A program made the translations under genes and the position numbers. Under the pieces are notes generated by a model. The model had not been told where the DNA came from. It saw only the letters and a program-made list of their open reading frames with translations, and did no database searches. This document shows, one piece after another, positions 55,368-64,000 of a stretch of DNA of 64,000 nucleotides (positions are counted from its first letter, which is position 1; every line of letters begins with the position of its first letter). Source of the stretch: Alentia gelatinosa (lineage: Eukaryota > Annelida > Polychaeta > Phyllodocida > Polynoidae); contig OX465584.1 of NCBI GenBank assembly GCA_950022655.1, forward strand, positions 51,814,723 through 51,878,722. Direction: 5' to 3'.

Positions 55368-55620
55368 ATTACCCCTACCCTGGATAAAAGGAGAGAAGCA
55401 GGGGCTTGGGAACATAAAATTTTATTGAATTTTATATGTGTAAAATTTTATGCCGACCTTATTGGACGACATATGAATATGATATTAATATGAGTAATAA
55501 GGTAAATGTAATTGACAAATGGAGTAACGGTCAATTATGATAAGAAAATATGATATACAATATAAATGTAAATTGTACGTGATACAATACATGATAAATT
55601 GTATATTGTAAATAAAAATG
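55368..55620 (-). repeat. Split direct repeat B2
   Basis: 253 bp, nearly identical to 55894-56147 (one C/T difference at GAGTAA(C/T)GG). It forms the 3' end of the element. Confidence 0.9.
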
Positions 55621-55695
55621 GCCTACGTGAGTAGGAAAAGGATAAAAGGGGGGCCTACGTGAGTAGGAAAAAGTAGTGAGGTTGAGGGTGGGTGG

Positions 55696-55893
55696 GACGA
55701 GAAAGACTGGAGTAGGTGTGTACTGCAGTACAGCTGGAGAAGAAGTGAGACCGGGACCGATGGCGTGGCCGCGCTCGTGACTGCGCAGTACGTGTGAGAG
55801 CTGCTAGGGGGCAGGAGGGGCGCTCGTGTCGCGCGAGAGGGGGGAACACCAGGGGGAGCAATGACCACCCCTGACCAACGGCCATGGGTCACC
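55696..55893 (-). repeat. Split direct repeat A2
   Basis: 198 bp, differing from A1 (60399-60596) at one position seen (GCTGC/GCCGC). Abuts B1 directly. Confidence 0.9.
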
Positions 55894-56147
55894 CATTACC
55901 CCTACCCTGGATAAAAGGAGAGAAGCAGGGGCTTGGGAACATAAAATTTTATTGAATTTTATATGTGTAAAATTTTATGCCGACCTTATTGGACGACATA
56001 TGAATATGATATTAATATGAGTAATAAGGTAAATGTAATTGACAAATGGAGTAATGGTCAATTATGATAAGAAAATATGATATACAATATAAATGTAAAT
56101 TGTACGTGATACAATACATGATAAATTGTATATTGTAAATAAAAATG
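55894..56147 (-). repeat. Split direct repeat B1
   Basis: 254-bp counterpart of B2; begins about 40 bp past the recombinase stop. Confidence 0.9.
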
Positions 56148-56188
56148 CCAAAGATTCATTAAACAAGGAGAGGGTGGGAGGGAGTAAT

Positions 56189-57253
56189 TTAAGAGTTTTT
56201 GTTGAGTAGGGACTGTACCAATGCCCGGTTGACAGAGTCGGCGTCATTGTTCGTTATGTACGTCCTATGGGCGTTGGACCTCCAGCCGCCATACCTCTGG
56301 ATGGAGAGTTCCGGCATACCGGCCTGGTATGCCTGGGTCGCTGCGGCCTTGCGAAGTCCATGCAGCGTAAAGGTAGGCGGCTGTTGGGCTACTTGTAGGA
56401 GGGCTTTCCACTCTTTAGTGAGGATCCTGGTCGTAACGGTCGCTCCGTGTACGTGCTGGAGGAACGGGTCCTCGGGGCTGGCCGTAGGGGACGCCACCAG
56501 CATCTGGCGTGTAGCACGTACCGGGCAGAACCGTGGATCGGGTGACTCCTGCAGCGTGACCGTTTTCTCCTCCCCCACGTGCTGCATATTTTTGGCGGCT
56601 TTCACCCGGACGGTCACATGTCGACGGCCGACCACCACATCCCGGCGCGACAGGTGTCGTGCCGCGTCGTACCTCGAGGCCGTCGGGGGCGCTACTTCGC
56701 TCTGCCTCAGAGCCGCGTAGTAAATGATCAAGATAGCGGCCCGTAGAGCGAGGTGAATTGGTGAGTCCGTAAGGGCCGTGAGGACGGCTCGGATCACGGC
56801 CAACGGCACTGGAGGTTTCACGTTGGGCTGATACGTCTTGTTTCGCCGCATCGCCTCGAGGGCCCGCCTGATCCGGAAGTCCTCCGTGGGTGCGACATCC
56901 CCTCCCGTCAGTCGCAGGTGCGACCGCACGTGTGAGAGGTGATTCGCGACCGTGGCCGGCGAGGGGGCGTGGTCCGCGACGTACTCGAGGTACGCCGTGG
57001 TAAAGCTCACCGTGGGCCTCTGCGGGTCGGCCCCCATCCGCCGGCAGAACGCGAGGTAGGTCGCGACGGCGCTCCACTGGTTCGCGACCGTTCCGGGGGC
57101 ACGTGCCTCTGTTTGGCGAGCAGATGCCCTCGTCTGGAGACAGCGTAGCGCCGGATCTGCACATGAGACGTAAGACAGGAATAAATGCCGCGTGAGTACA
57201 GGGGGTAACTTCAGTGAGGGAATGAAATTTTGTGAAGGTGGCCGCTTTGTCAA
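56189..57253 (-). CDS. Tyrosine recombinase of the Ngaro-type element
   Basis: 354 codons. N-terminal SAM-like DNA-binding helices (TVANQWSAVATYLAFCRRMG; HLSHVRSHLRLTGG) are followed by the catalytic domain with Arg183 (AALRQSEVAP), a Lys near 220, His298-Gly-Leu-Arg301 (FTLHGLRKAAATQAY), Trp324 and nucleophile Tyr332 (AHRTYIT). It would integrate the circular DNA intermediate at a site shared with the element ends. The frame starts with TTG and has no ATG for about 70 codons, and it is shifted relative to RT-RNase H, so either the two were one ORF with a frameshift near 57150-57250 or programmed shifting is used. Confidence 0.88.
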   Translation of the reverse strand: MTKRPPSQNFIPSLKLPPVLTRHLFLSYVSCADPALRCLQTRASARQTEARAPGTVANQWSAVATYLAFCRRMGADPQRPTVSFTTAYLEYVADHAPSPATVANHLSHVRSHLRLTGGDVAPTEDFRIRRALEAMRRNKTYQPNVKPPVPLAVIRAVLTALTDSPIHLALRAAILIIYYAALRQSEVAPPTASRYDAARHLSRRDVVVGRRHVTVRVKAAKNMQHVGEEKTVTLQESPDPRFCPVRATRQMLVASPTASPEDPFLQHVHGATVTTRILTKEWKALLQVAQQPPTFTLHGLRKAAATQAYQAGMPELSIQRYGGWRSNAHRTYITNNDADSVNRALVQSLLNKNS

Positions 57254-58421
57254 ATTCCCTCGAGGTCAGGTGAGCACGGCTGAGGGCATCCGCCACGGTG
57301 TTGAGTGCCCCCGGAACGTGCGTATAGATGAAGTCGATCTGTAATTTTGCCTGGACCATCCAGGCTTGACGGGCACACTCCGCAAGGACTGAGTTCCTTG
57401 CCCGTCCGGATGTGAGTGCCTGGACGGTGCCCAGGTTATCACAGAAGACTTCTACCCGCGTGCCTCGATCCCGGTCGGTGAGGAACGTATTCATCGCGAA
57501 TATGGTGTTAAGTGCCTCGAGCTCGGCGATACAGTCGACGGGGTCGCTGACAGGGCACACCTGCCCGGAGTACGAGTACTTCCCGTCTGTACCTCCGATG
57601 CCCGAGAGGCACGCATCGACGATGATACACTTGGTAGGCGGGCCGCGAGGTATGAGGGCGTGGCCGTTCCAGCCCTCAGCGAAGCGGAGGAACCATTGCA
57701 AGTCCTGCCGCATCTCGGCGTTGATATTGACGTAGAAGCCGGACATCCTCCGTAGGGCCTCGAGCAATTTACTCACGAACGGCCGGGCCGGCCGTATGCA
57801 CTTCGACACGTGAAGTATTTTGCCGAGGACCGACTGGAGTTGGCGTTTCGTCAGTGATCGTTTAGCGGCGACCGCCCTTACATGCGCCCGTACGTCCAGC
57901 AGCTTGTCCTCGGGGATGGGGAGGGACATCTCCGGGGCATTGATGACGATGCCCAGCCACGTAACGACCGGCGCCGGGGACTGTGCCTTCTCCCGTGCCT
58001 CCGGGAGCCCGAGTTCTTTGAAAAGCTCACGGGCGATGTTAAAGTCGGCGGTCGCCTTGGCCCGGCTCGGGGACAGGATGATCAGGTCGTCCAGGTACAT
58101 ACATGCCTCGACCCCCTTCTGGCCGAGGATACCCATGATGCAGTCTGCCACGCACTGCATGTGGTACGAGGAGGCACGGGCACCAAACGGCATGGCCGTA
58201 TCACAGAAGTACCCGTCCTCCCATGCAAAGCATAACAACGGCCAGTCGAGGGGGTCGCACCTGAAATTCTTATATGCCCTGGCGATGTCGATGGTGGACA
58301 TATAGCTACCGGGCCCGGAGGCCATCAGGCGGCCGACGAAGCTGTCGACCTCGCGCTCCTGCCCGTAGACTGAGTTTTTGATGATATACCCATTGACACT
58401 CTGCTCCTTAGGGTACGTCAT
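57150..58421 (-). CDS. Reverse transcriptase / RNase H of the Ngaro-type element
   Basis: RT motifs: STIDIARAYKNFR, AMPFGARASSYHMQC and the catalytic YLDD (CMYLDDLIIL); then SLTKRQLQSVLGKILHVSKC (thumb). RNase H-like: IIVDACLSGIGG, IAELEALNTIFA, VEVFCDNLGTVQAL and GALNTVADALSR. These are the DIRS/Ngaro RT-RH hallmarks. The frame stays open to 56415, but from about 57150 it overlaps the recombinase in another frame and is low-complexity shadow. Upstream the same frame continues beyond TGA at 58437-58439. Confidence 0.88.
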
Positions 58422-58436
58422 ATCCGTAATGACACG

Positions 58437-59525
58437 TCAGTCGTTGGAGGCCCGTTTTTCGCGTGTCATTAACGGCGACACGTGGCACCAGGGTGAGAAC
58501 GGGGGTTCCTGGAATGGTCCCAGTAGGTTACTGTGCCCGCGTTCCTTCTTAATGAACTCTCTGATGTGCTCTGGGTACCCCGTGGCACTGGGGTGGTTGG
58601 GTACCCCTCGGGTGTCGCTGGTCGGCCCGATGTACCCCAGAGGGAACCCGTAGCGCACGAAGTCCAGTAGCTCCCTCCTCTCCGGTGCCTCCCCGAGGTA
58701 ACGTACCCAGGCCGGTACGTTGAGATCGGATGGGAGCTCGATCCGTGCCCCCAGCGCGTTTGGCAGCCCGGTTTGCCGCACCTCCGAGTAGATGTATGCG
58801 TGTCCCGGCGGCCCGGGCCCGGCGAAGTCCGGCCAGTGGGCCCGCCTGTGGTCCGCGAACGCCCCGGGGTCCGTCCGGAGGCCGGGGGAGGGGACACCGG
58901 TCTCACAGACCTCCCTGATGGCCGAGAAGTCTGGTGGAGCGGCTGTGTCCATTTCCCCCCGGGGCAATTGCCGAGGCAATTGCTCGCTGTACACGCTATC
59001 ACCGATAATACTGGGAGTGGATTCAGTGGGCGTGTCGTAAGCGTCCTTTGTGTTGGCCACGTGTCCGGCGGGAGGTGTTGTTGACACGTGGGGTGTTGCG
59101 TCACCCCTGCTGCACGCGTTGATCGTTAAGCCCCCCTTCCGCTGTGGTGCGCACGTACTGGGCGGGGGGGGCGAGCGACGCGCCTCGCTCACTCGGGGGC
59201 GCGTCCGGTCCGTTTTTTGAACTCTGTTGTGGGAGTGCTTTGGTGTCGGCGGCGCGAGCCGAGTGTCCGGCGTGGTGCATCCGGTGTGGTGTGGGTGTCG
59301 GTGTGGGCAGAGTACTGTCGTACCCCACGCCGTACGACAGCTTGCGGTTACAGGCGTGGATGGAGTGTGTGCACATCCTGCCGACCGAGTCGCAGAAGGA
59401 GCACACATGTAACCATTTAATTCCCCGCTCCTGGTGGCCGTTTCGCTGCCAACACCCCCTCTCCGAGTTGTATGCCCGGCATGGCAGCTCGTGCCCTCCG
59501 GACTTCTCTCCTCCTTGACTCGCAC
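58437..59525 (-). pseudogene. N-terminal part of the RT ORF, cut by a stop
   Basis: Same frame as the RT ORF. The last 110 residues have the pre-RT signature of DIRS-like polymerases (ELLDFVRYGFPLGYIG, NHPSATGYPEHIREFI, HSNLLGPFQEPPFSPW, SPLMTREK). TGA at 58437-58439 lies just before RVITDM, in the conserved first RT block, so it is a disabling nonsense change. The first 200 residues overlap gag in another frame; the true start is unclear. Confidence 0.75.
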
Positions 59526-60297
59526 CGTTCCCAGCCGTAGGGGTCATGGCCAGACGAACCCGTTCATCCTGGATTCGTACATGATCCGACCAATAAATAC
59601 GTCCCGCCTCCACCTGGTCAAAAATGAAGTTGGACCAACGGCGCACGCCGGCCCACGGCCGTGCCTGCGCGTCCACGGAGACCTGGTGGAGGTGACGATA
59701 CATATCCTTACGGTCACACTCCTGGGTAGCACGGTCGTCCTCCATGAGGGCCAGGAAAGCACTGATGTACTCGAGGGGGCCCATCGTACCCCTGACCTCG
59801 AGTTTCTGACTGAGGGTATATATGCCCTCACGGTCCACAAACATGAACGGCTTGGAAATTAAACGAGAGGTGGTCAAATCTGAGGCCAACTTACCAGCCG
59901 TTCTCTCATGTCGTAGGGCCTCACGGTCGAGCTCCCTTTGTAGCAAATCCTCCGGCATGTACTGCTCCCGCAGCTGCCTCGGTGGTGGTAGCCGTGCGGT
60001 CTGCTCGTGCGCCCATTCCCTGGTCCGGGCCTCCAAGGCTGTCGGTTCCGTCGGCGGCCTCGACCTCGAAGCCCGGGACGAGGATCGTTGGCGAGACATT
60101 CTGTTGATTGCCTCCATCATGGTATCCATCTTGTTCTCCAGGGCGGTCATCCTCGAGGACTTAACGGTCGACCCGTTGTCGGAGACCGACGCCACGTGGT
60201 CCGTGCCCGTTTGTCTCGAGTCTGAGACCGTACCTTCGGTGTCTGGTCCTTGGGATGGTCCAGCGACGGGATTACTGCGCGTATTCGGTGGACCCAT
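59101..60297 (-). CDS. Gag-like protein of the Ngaro-type element
   Basis: 398 aa, ATG at 60295-60297. The N-terminus is Ser/Thr-rich with a short coiled coil (MTALENKMDTMMEAINRMS) and an RS-rich stretch. A central helical region is followed by a Cys/His cluster: PCRAYNSERGCW, then HVCSFCDSVGRMCTHSIHAC, the zinc-binding pattern seen in Gag of DIRS/Ngaro elements. The C-terminal 80 residues are Pro/Ser-rich. Presumed to package the RNA. The ORF is intact. Confidence 0.82.
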   Translation of the reverse strand: MGPPNTRSNPVAGPSQGPDTEGTVSDSRQTGTDHVASVSDNGSTVKSSRMTALENKMDTMMEAINRMSRQRSSSRASRSRPPTEPTALEARTREWAHEQTARLPPPRQLREQYMPEDLLQRELDREALRHERTAGKLASDLTTSRLISKPFMFVDREGIYTLSQKLEVRGTMGPLEYISAFLALMEDDRATQECDRKDMYRHLHQVSVDAQARPWAGVRRWSNFIFDQVEAGRIYWSDHVRIQDERVRLAMTPTAGNGASQGGEKSGGHELPCRAYNSERGCWQRNGHQERGIKWLHVCSFCDSVGRMCTHSIHACNRKLSYGVGYDSTLPTPTPTPHRMHHAGHSARAADTKALPQQSSKNGPDAPPSERGASLAPPAQYVRTTAEGGLNDQRVQQG

Positions 60298-60398
60298 GTT
60301 GATCTCTTCTCCTCACTCGTGATGCGTGTTCCTCGTGATAGAATGGACGTGCCGGCCTGTACTCGTGGAGTATGAGGCTGCGAGCACATGGCCAAAAA

Positions 60399-60596
60399 GA
60401 CGAGAAAGACTGGAGTAGGTGTGTACTGCAGTACAGCTGGAGAAGAAGTGAGACCGGGACCGATGGCGTGGCCGCGCTCGTGACTGCGCAGTACGTGTGA
60501 GAGCCGCTAGGGGGCAGGAGGGGCGCTCGTGTCGCGCGAGAGGGGGGAACACCAGGGGGAGCAATGACCACCCCTGACCAACGGCCATGGGTCACC
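60399..60596 (-). repeat. Split direct repeat A1
   Basis: 198 bp at the 5' end of the element, matching A2. It ends GGGTCACC at 60596. Confidence 0.9.
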
Positions 60597-61255
60597 AATC
60601 TATTTGAAAAATCTCTCGATGCAGAGAGGTTGTGTTGGTATTCCTTGCCACTGCAAATCAGCAGGGAATCAGCGAAAGTTCAAGGGCGATCACACGTTGC
60701 TCTCGGCAGCCGTTACCCGTCCCATATTCCATTGGGGCAGAGAATCAGTCTAGTGCTTATTAATCTCTGCCTCAACCTGATACCGGTTCCCCAGGTCTCA
60801 ACTAAATCCAGTGGGAACCACCCTACATTCCTAGATTCAAAAGAGGGTCTCTGTCAAAAGTCATGGAACTCAAGCAGCTCATACATTATCAGTGGGGAAA
60901 TACTGCTATCGTTAGACAGACAACCCAGGTGGGGTTTTTTTCTCGCTCTAAACCACTTTATAATGTAAATCCACAGTTGATGATATCTGAGTACTATATA
61001 GATATGTATATCTCTATTTACAAGTAAAGCACAAAATACTCCTCAGAGTATGCAGAATTTAGGATATATGAAAAACTAGCTATTTGGATATATGAAAAAT
61101 TGAAATACCTCAAGATTTTGTGCCAAACAGGCAGGTTGGGGCAGAGATATAAGCGGCCACAGGAAGTAGAGCGCTGGATCTCTGCTAGGAGAGTGATACG
61201 ACCGTCCCTGCCACATGGACGCATGCGCTTGGAAGGCCCCGCAGTAAAATACATA
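60597..61255. repeat. Dispersed repeat, right part, after the Ngaro element
   Basis: 60597-60755 continues the repeat interrupted at 55367 and matches 1375-1522. 60765-61255 starts a second copy resembling 54220-54750. Confidence 0.65.
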
Positions 61256-61269
61256 TGTACATTTTCTGT

Positions 61270-61580
61270 ATTTCATTTGACCCCTGGTATTTTTCCCTGT
61301 AGACTTAACATAGGGAACACGTATCAAATGCCCATTGAGTATTTAGAAAGGATACCCAATGGGGGATTATGTCACAAAGGTTAGCCCATTGGTCAATGTG
61401 AATGGTGAGATAAATTCAGAAACCTATTCAAGTTTAGGGTCAGAGCTTGTATCCCATCTCATTCGAATCGCGTAGTAATTCATGTGGTATTGCCTTGTGA
61501 ATTACTATGTGATTCAAACTTGATTGGATACAAACTCTGACCATAAACTTGAATAGGTCTAAACTTCACAATGCCCATGC
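61270..61580. repeat. Dispersed repeat R1, copy
   Basis: CCCCTGGTATTTTTCCCTGT, GTATCAAATGCCCATTGAGT, AATTCAGAAACCTATTCAAG and a palindromic block at 61435-61555. Confidence 0.65.
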
Positions 61581-61849
61581 AGAACAGGGGGTCGTTTAAT
61601 ACCTGGTGTTTATCTTATCGTGGCCTTTATTGCATTCTCGTTACCTCAAGTAGTCTTTATGGAGGACAGTTTTCCATGACGATGATTGAAAAATCGTAAA
61701 TTTGAGTTGTTGAGAAGGCGACAACTTTTTCATTTTCTTGATCCGTTGCTATGTAAAATTTATTGTACATAACAAAATGAACTCCTATACTAAAAGAAAG
61801 ATAAATATATGAAAACTTTTAAAGATGTCTTTCTGACGAACGCGTTTAG

Positions 61850-62610
61850 ACCGGGCACCCACCAACGCCGTAGCCTATCGGGAGGCATATCGTAGCGTAT
61901 CGGTGCGCGTCGTAACGTGGAAGGAGGGTGCAAGAAAAAGGTACCATGGTCCCGATACACCCCGATAAAGCACACGACGCAATTAGCGTTTTCACCCATA
62001 TCGTATGCATAATCCTTTATGATTTCGGAAAATAATGCATATTTATGATTGACATTTTTCCTGTAGATACAAACAATATCAAAGAATATTTCATAATGAT
62101 ATTTGATTAAAAACTCAGTTTCTGTTGATCATTTCATATGATTTCCCGTTCAAATTTGTCGCCGATGCACACCGATACGCACCCATATGCTACAACAATC
62201 GATACATAATCAATTTTTTATTTTTTTTTATTTTCGTTATTTATACTGCAAGGACATCGGCTAACCGCCGGTATGATCTGCCCTTACAGTTCAAGGTACA
62301 GAATCAAACTCGATTATGACTTTCCAATCTCTACAATGCTAACCAATTTAGCAATAAATTAACTAACAAATCTAGAGAAGCATTTCCTCTGTACACTGAA
62401 GAGATTGGTCAGTACACACATAACCCAGTCCATTTTGTCGTAGTCCCTCTATGATACGGGTTTTTATCGGTGTGTATCGGTAGCGTTATCGTAGAACCCT
62501 GACCAACTGCCCCAATATGTGCTATGATTTCGCTACGATATGGATTTTGTATCGGGAGTTCAATGTCGGCGTTTATCGGTGTGCATCGGGAGCCCGGGGA
62601 CGCCCCCACC
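61850..62610. mobile_element. Possible larger relative of the GGCCCGGCGTCC MITE
   Basis: Ends CGGGCACCCACC and GGGAGCCCGGGGACG with subterminal GTATCGGTG, TATCGGGAGG and ACCAACTGCCCC motifs shared with the 282-bp MITEs. About 760 bp with an A+T-rich core. Boundaries are approximate. Confidence 0.4.
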
Positions 62611-62689
62611 CCCTTAAAGTATGGTCTGGCATGAACATCCTAGTTGGTATCGCTGTGGTAGGTCCTAATCGTAGTCTTACAGTCATGAT

Positions 62690-63600
62690 CATTCTTATAT
62701 TTAAAAATACCTCTCTGGAAGGATTCTAATAGGACTGTTTAATGGTATGCCTAGGACTGTCATAGGACGGTCTACGTTTTATAAATGTTGATTGTCCTTA
62801 CAAAGGGCAAGCAGAAGGATGGAAACTTGAAATGTGTTTCCAGGCTGTTTAATAAATCTGTCATTGTCCTGACCCCGATCCGGAAAAATCTCCTTTTGAT
62901 AGGAAATTTTGTCCTTTACGATGCTGGTAGCCTAAATAACCAACATACAATCAATGCGCACACTTGAATAATATCCTTTAGAGATTCTATCAATTATATG
63001 TAAATAATATATTTATACTCCATTGAATAATAAGAATAAAGACTTTTTAGGTTGAAAAAAACCAACAAAATTGTCCTTCTTCTTCTGATTACCACTGGTT
63101 TTAAGGCCCGGCGTCCACCTACTACGATAGAAATTTAGACCTACCGATATGGCACCGATACAAAAAGTCAATATCGGAGACATATCGGGAAGGTGCAAAA
63201 TCGTAGACATATGTCTAGACATGCCATTCCACCACGTATTGTATGGGGTTTTTATCGGTGTCTATTCGCAGAAACGTGGTCAACTGCCCCGATATTAGGT
63301 GACCTTCCAACGCGATTTTGATTTTGCATCGGGAGGTGCATCGTAGACCATATCGGAGCCATATCGTAGTAGGTGGACGCCGGGCCTAACTCGGCAACCC
63401 CAACAGCTCCTGGGACCGATTCACAGGAAGGCTTGAATCGTGAACTGTCCCTCCGAAGGATTGAGGTCAGGAGAAGGAGAATAACATACGGACACCACTT
63501 ATTTAACGTGATCACTCTCCCATCATTGTCATTGTCCTCCAACGAACTCTCCTACCATTGTCTTAATCCTTCTCATTGTTACTATTTACTAAACGGCTCC
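62690..63600. repeat. Dispersed ~1-kb repeat, pair with 46745-47735, interrupted
   Basis: Collinear with 46745-47735 on both sides of the MITE at 63105-63386 (TTCTGATTACCACTGG before it and TAACTCGGCA after it). Confidence 0.65.
63105..63386. mobile_element. MITE GGCCCGGCGTCC, copy 3, inverted
   Basis: 282 bp with perfect GGCCCGGCGTCCACCTACTA termini and a perfect TAA target duplication (63102-63104, 63387-63389). The unoccupied counterpart (ATTCTAACTCGGC) lies near 47550. Confidence 0.85.
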
Positions 63601-63925
63601 TAGACTCTTTCTCACAGCTTATGAATGGTGTTATAGATTAACGTGTGTGACATTTATGAAGGAAATCCAGCACGATCCATAGCAACTAACAATTTGCCAT
63701 GAGCAAATGCAACAAACCAAAATAAATGGTGTATTTTTAGTATAGCTATGGATCGAGTGCAGTTCAGATTTTATCTCACCCCAATCACTGATTAATAGGA
63801 AAACATTTGTGACATCATCCCCCATTGAATATTTATTTAATGGACAAGGTATACAAGATTTCAATACCAAGTCTATGGGGAAAATACCAGGGCTGAGATA
63901 AACCCAATATTGACTGGTTTCAGAT
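63601..63925. other. Non-coding with a reverse R1 fragment
   Basis: TATGGGGAAAATACCAGGGC and TGAGATAA near 63875 are the reverse of the R1 start. No gene. Confidence 0.45.
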
Positions 63926-64000
63926 ACAGGCGGTCGTATGGTCTGAGTAGTTGACGCATAGTAATATCCGAGTGTATGCGAGGATATTGCACAAAGTAAA
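63926..64000. repeat. Foldback hairpin running off the window
   Basis: GAGTAGTTGACGCATAGTAA, ATCCGAGTGTATGCGAGGAT and TATTGCAC follow the layout of the hairpin at 40731-40886; the right arm is cut by the window end. Confidence 0.5.

Larger units (their letters stand above)
55368..60596 (-). mobile_element. Ngaro-type tyrosine-recombinase retrotransposon
   Basis: A 5229-bp element read on the minus strand: A1 (60596-60399), gag, RT-RNase H, tyrosine recombinase, B1 (56147-55894), A2 (55893-55696), a 75-bp spacer, B2 (55620-55368). This is the split-direct-repeat layout of YR retrotransposons. RT-RNase H lies upstream of the recombinase and no methyltransferase domain is seen, which favours Ngaro over DIRS1. 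There is no target duplication, as expected for recombinase-mediated insertion of a circular cDNA. Repeat pairs differ by about one base each, so the copy is young, yet RT carries a stop. Confidence 0.9.

Noticed and set aside
55623..55892. Ser/Leu-rich ORFs in the split direct repeat
   Set aside because: They recur at 60272-60598 only because A1 and A2 are copies of each other; they have no domain content.
56415..57150. C-terminal 245 codons of the RT-RNase H frame
   Set aside because: Overlaps the recombinase in another frame; composition is Arg/Gly/Pro-rich and matches no domain, as expected of a shadow frame in G+C-rich coding DNA.

Overview
The window is eukaryotic nuclear DNA, most likely from an invertebrate animal; a marine lophotrochozoan such as a mollusc or brachiopod fits best, but the phylum is an inference. 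There are no operons or Shine-Dalgarno sites. Coding density is very low and most of the sequence is short inverted-repeat transposons, foldback hairpins and simple repeats. Two retroelements of types known from invertebrate genomes are present. One host gene is recognisable: a two-domain alpha-crystallin / small heat-shock protein on the minus strand near the left end (1594-2727), with a TATA box at 2792-2798.

Layout. 1-14 kb: the sHSP gene among MITEs and dispersed repeats. 14184-27728: a complete 13.5-kb env-bearing Ty3/gypsy (errantivirus-like) element with LTRs of 1337 and 1318 bp, a 5-bp target duplication (gggtg), a primer-binding site complementary to the 3' end of tRNA-Trp, gag, protease-RT-RNase H-integrase, a baculovirus-F-like env, and a further 309-aa ORF with a RING-like zinc cluster downstream of env. 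The env-to-RING spacer holds three tandem-repeat arrays. Two textbook -1 slippery heptamers separate capsid from nucleocapsid and nucleocapsid from protease. A splice donor before gag and an acceptor before env agree in phase. This copy is disabled: pol carries two in-frame stops and a frameshift although the LTRs are about 99.5% identical by eye.

28-43.6 kb: a dense field of non-autonomous DNA transposons, several nested in one another, and a 1-kb C-rich 48-bp minisatellite (32556-33594). 43.8-45.4 kb: three head-to-tail copies of a 562-bp unit. 45-55 kb: dispersed repeats in inverted pairs and a 227-bp near-perfect hairpin (53984-54210).

55368-60596 (minus strand): a complete tyrosine-recombinase retrotransposon of Ngaro type with gag, RT-RNase H, tyrosine recombinase and intact split direct repeats (A1-ORFs-B1-A2-B2). 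It sits without target duplication in a dispersed repeat; an unoccupied relative near 50.2 kb shows the pre-insertion sequence and fixes both ends. RT is broken by one stop codon and the recombinase lies in a shifted frame. 60.6-64 kb: more repeats and a MITE with a perfect TAA target duplication.

How the parts relate: the sHSP gene is independent host content. The two retroelements are separate mobile units. The MITE families lack coding capacity and would need transposases encoded elsewhere. No tRNA, rRNA or CRISPR locus was recognised.
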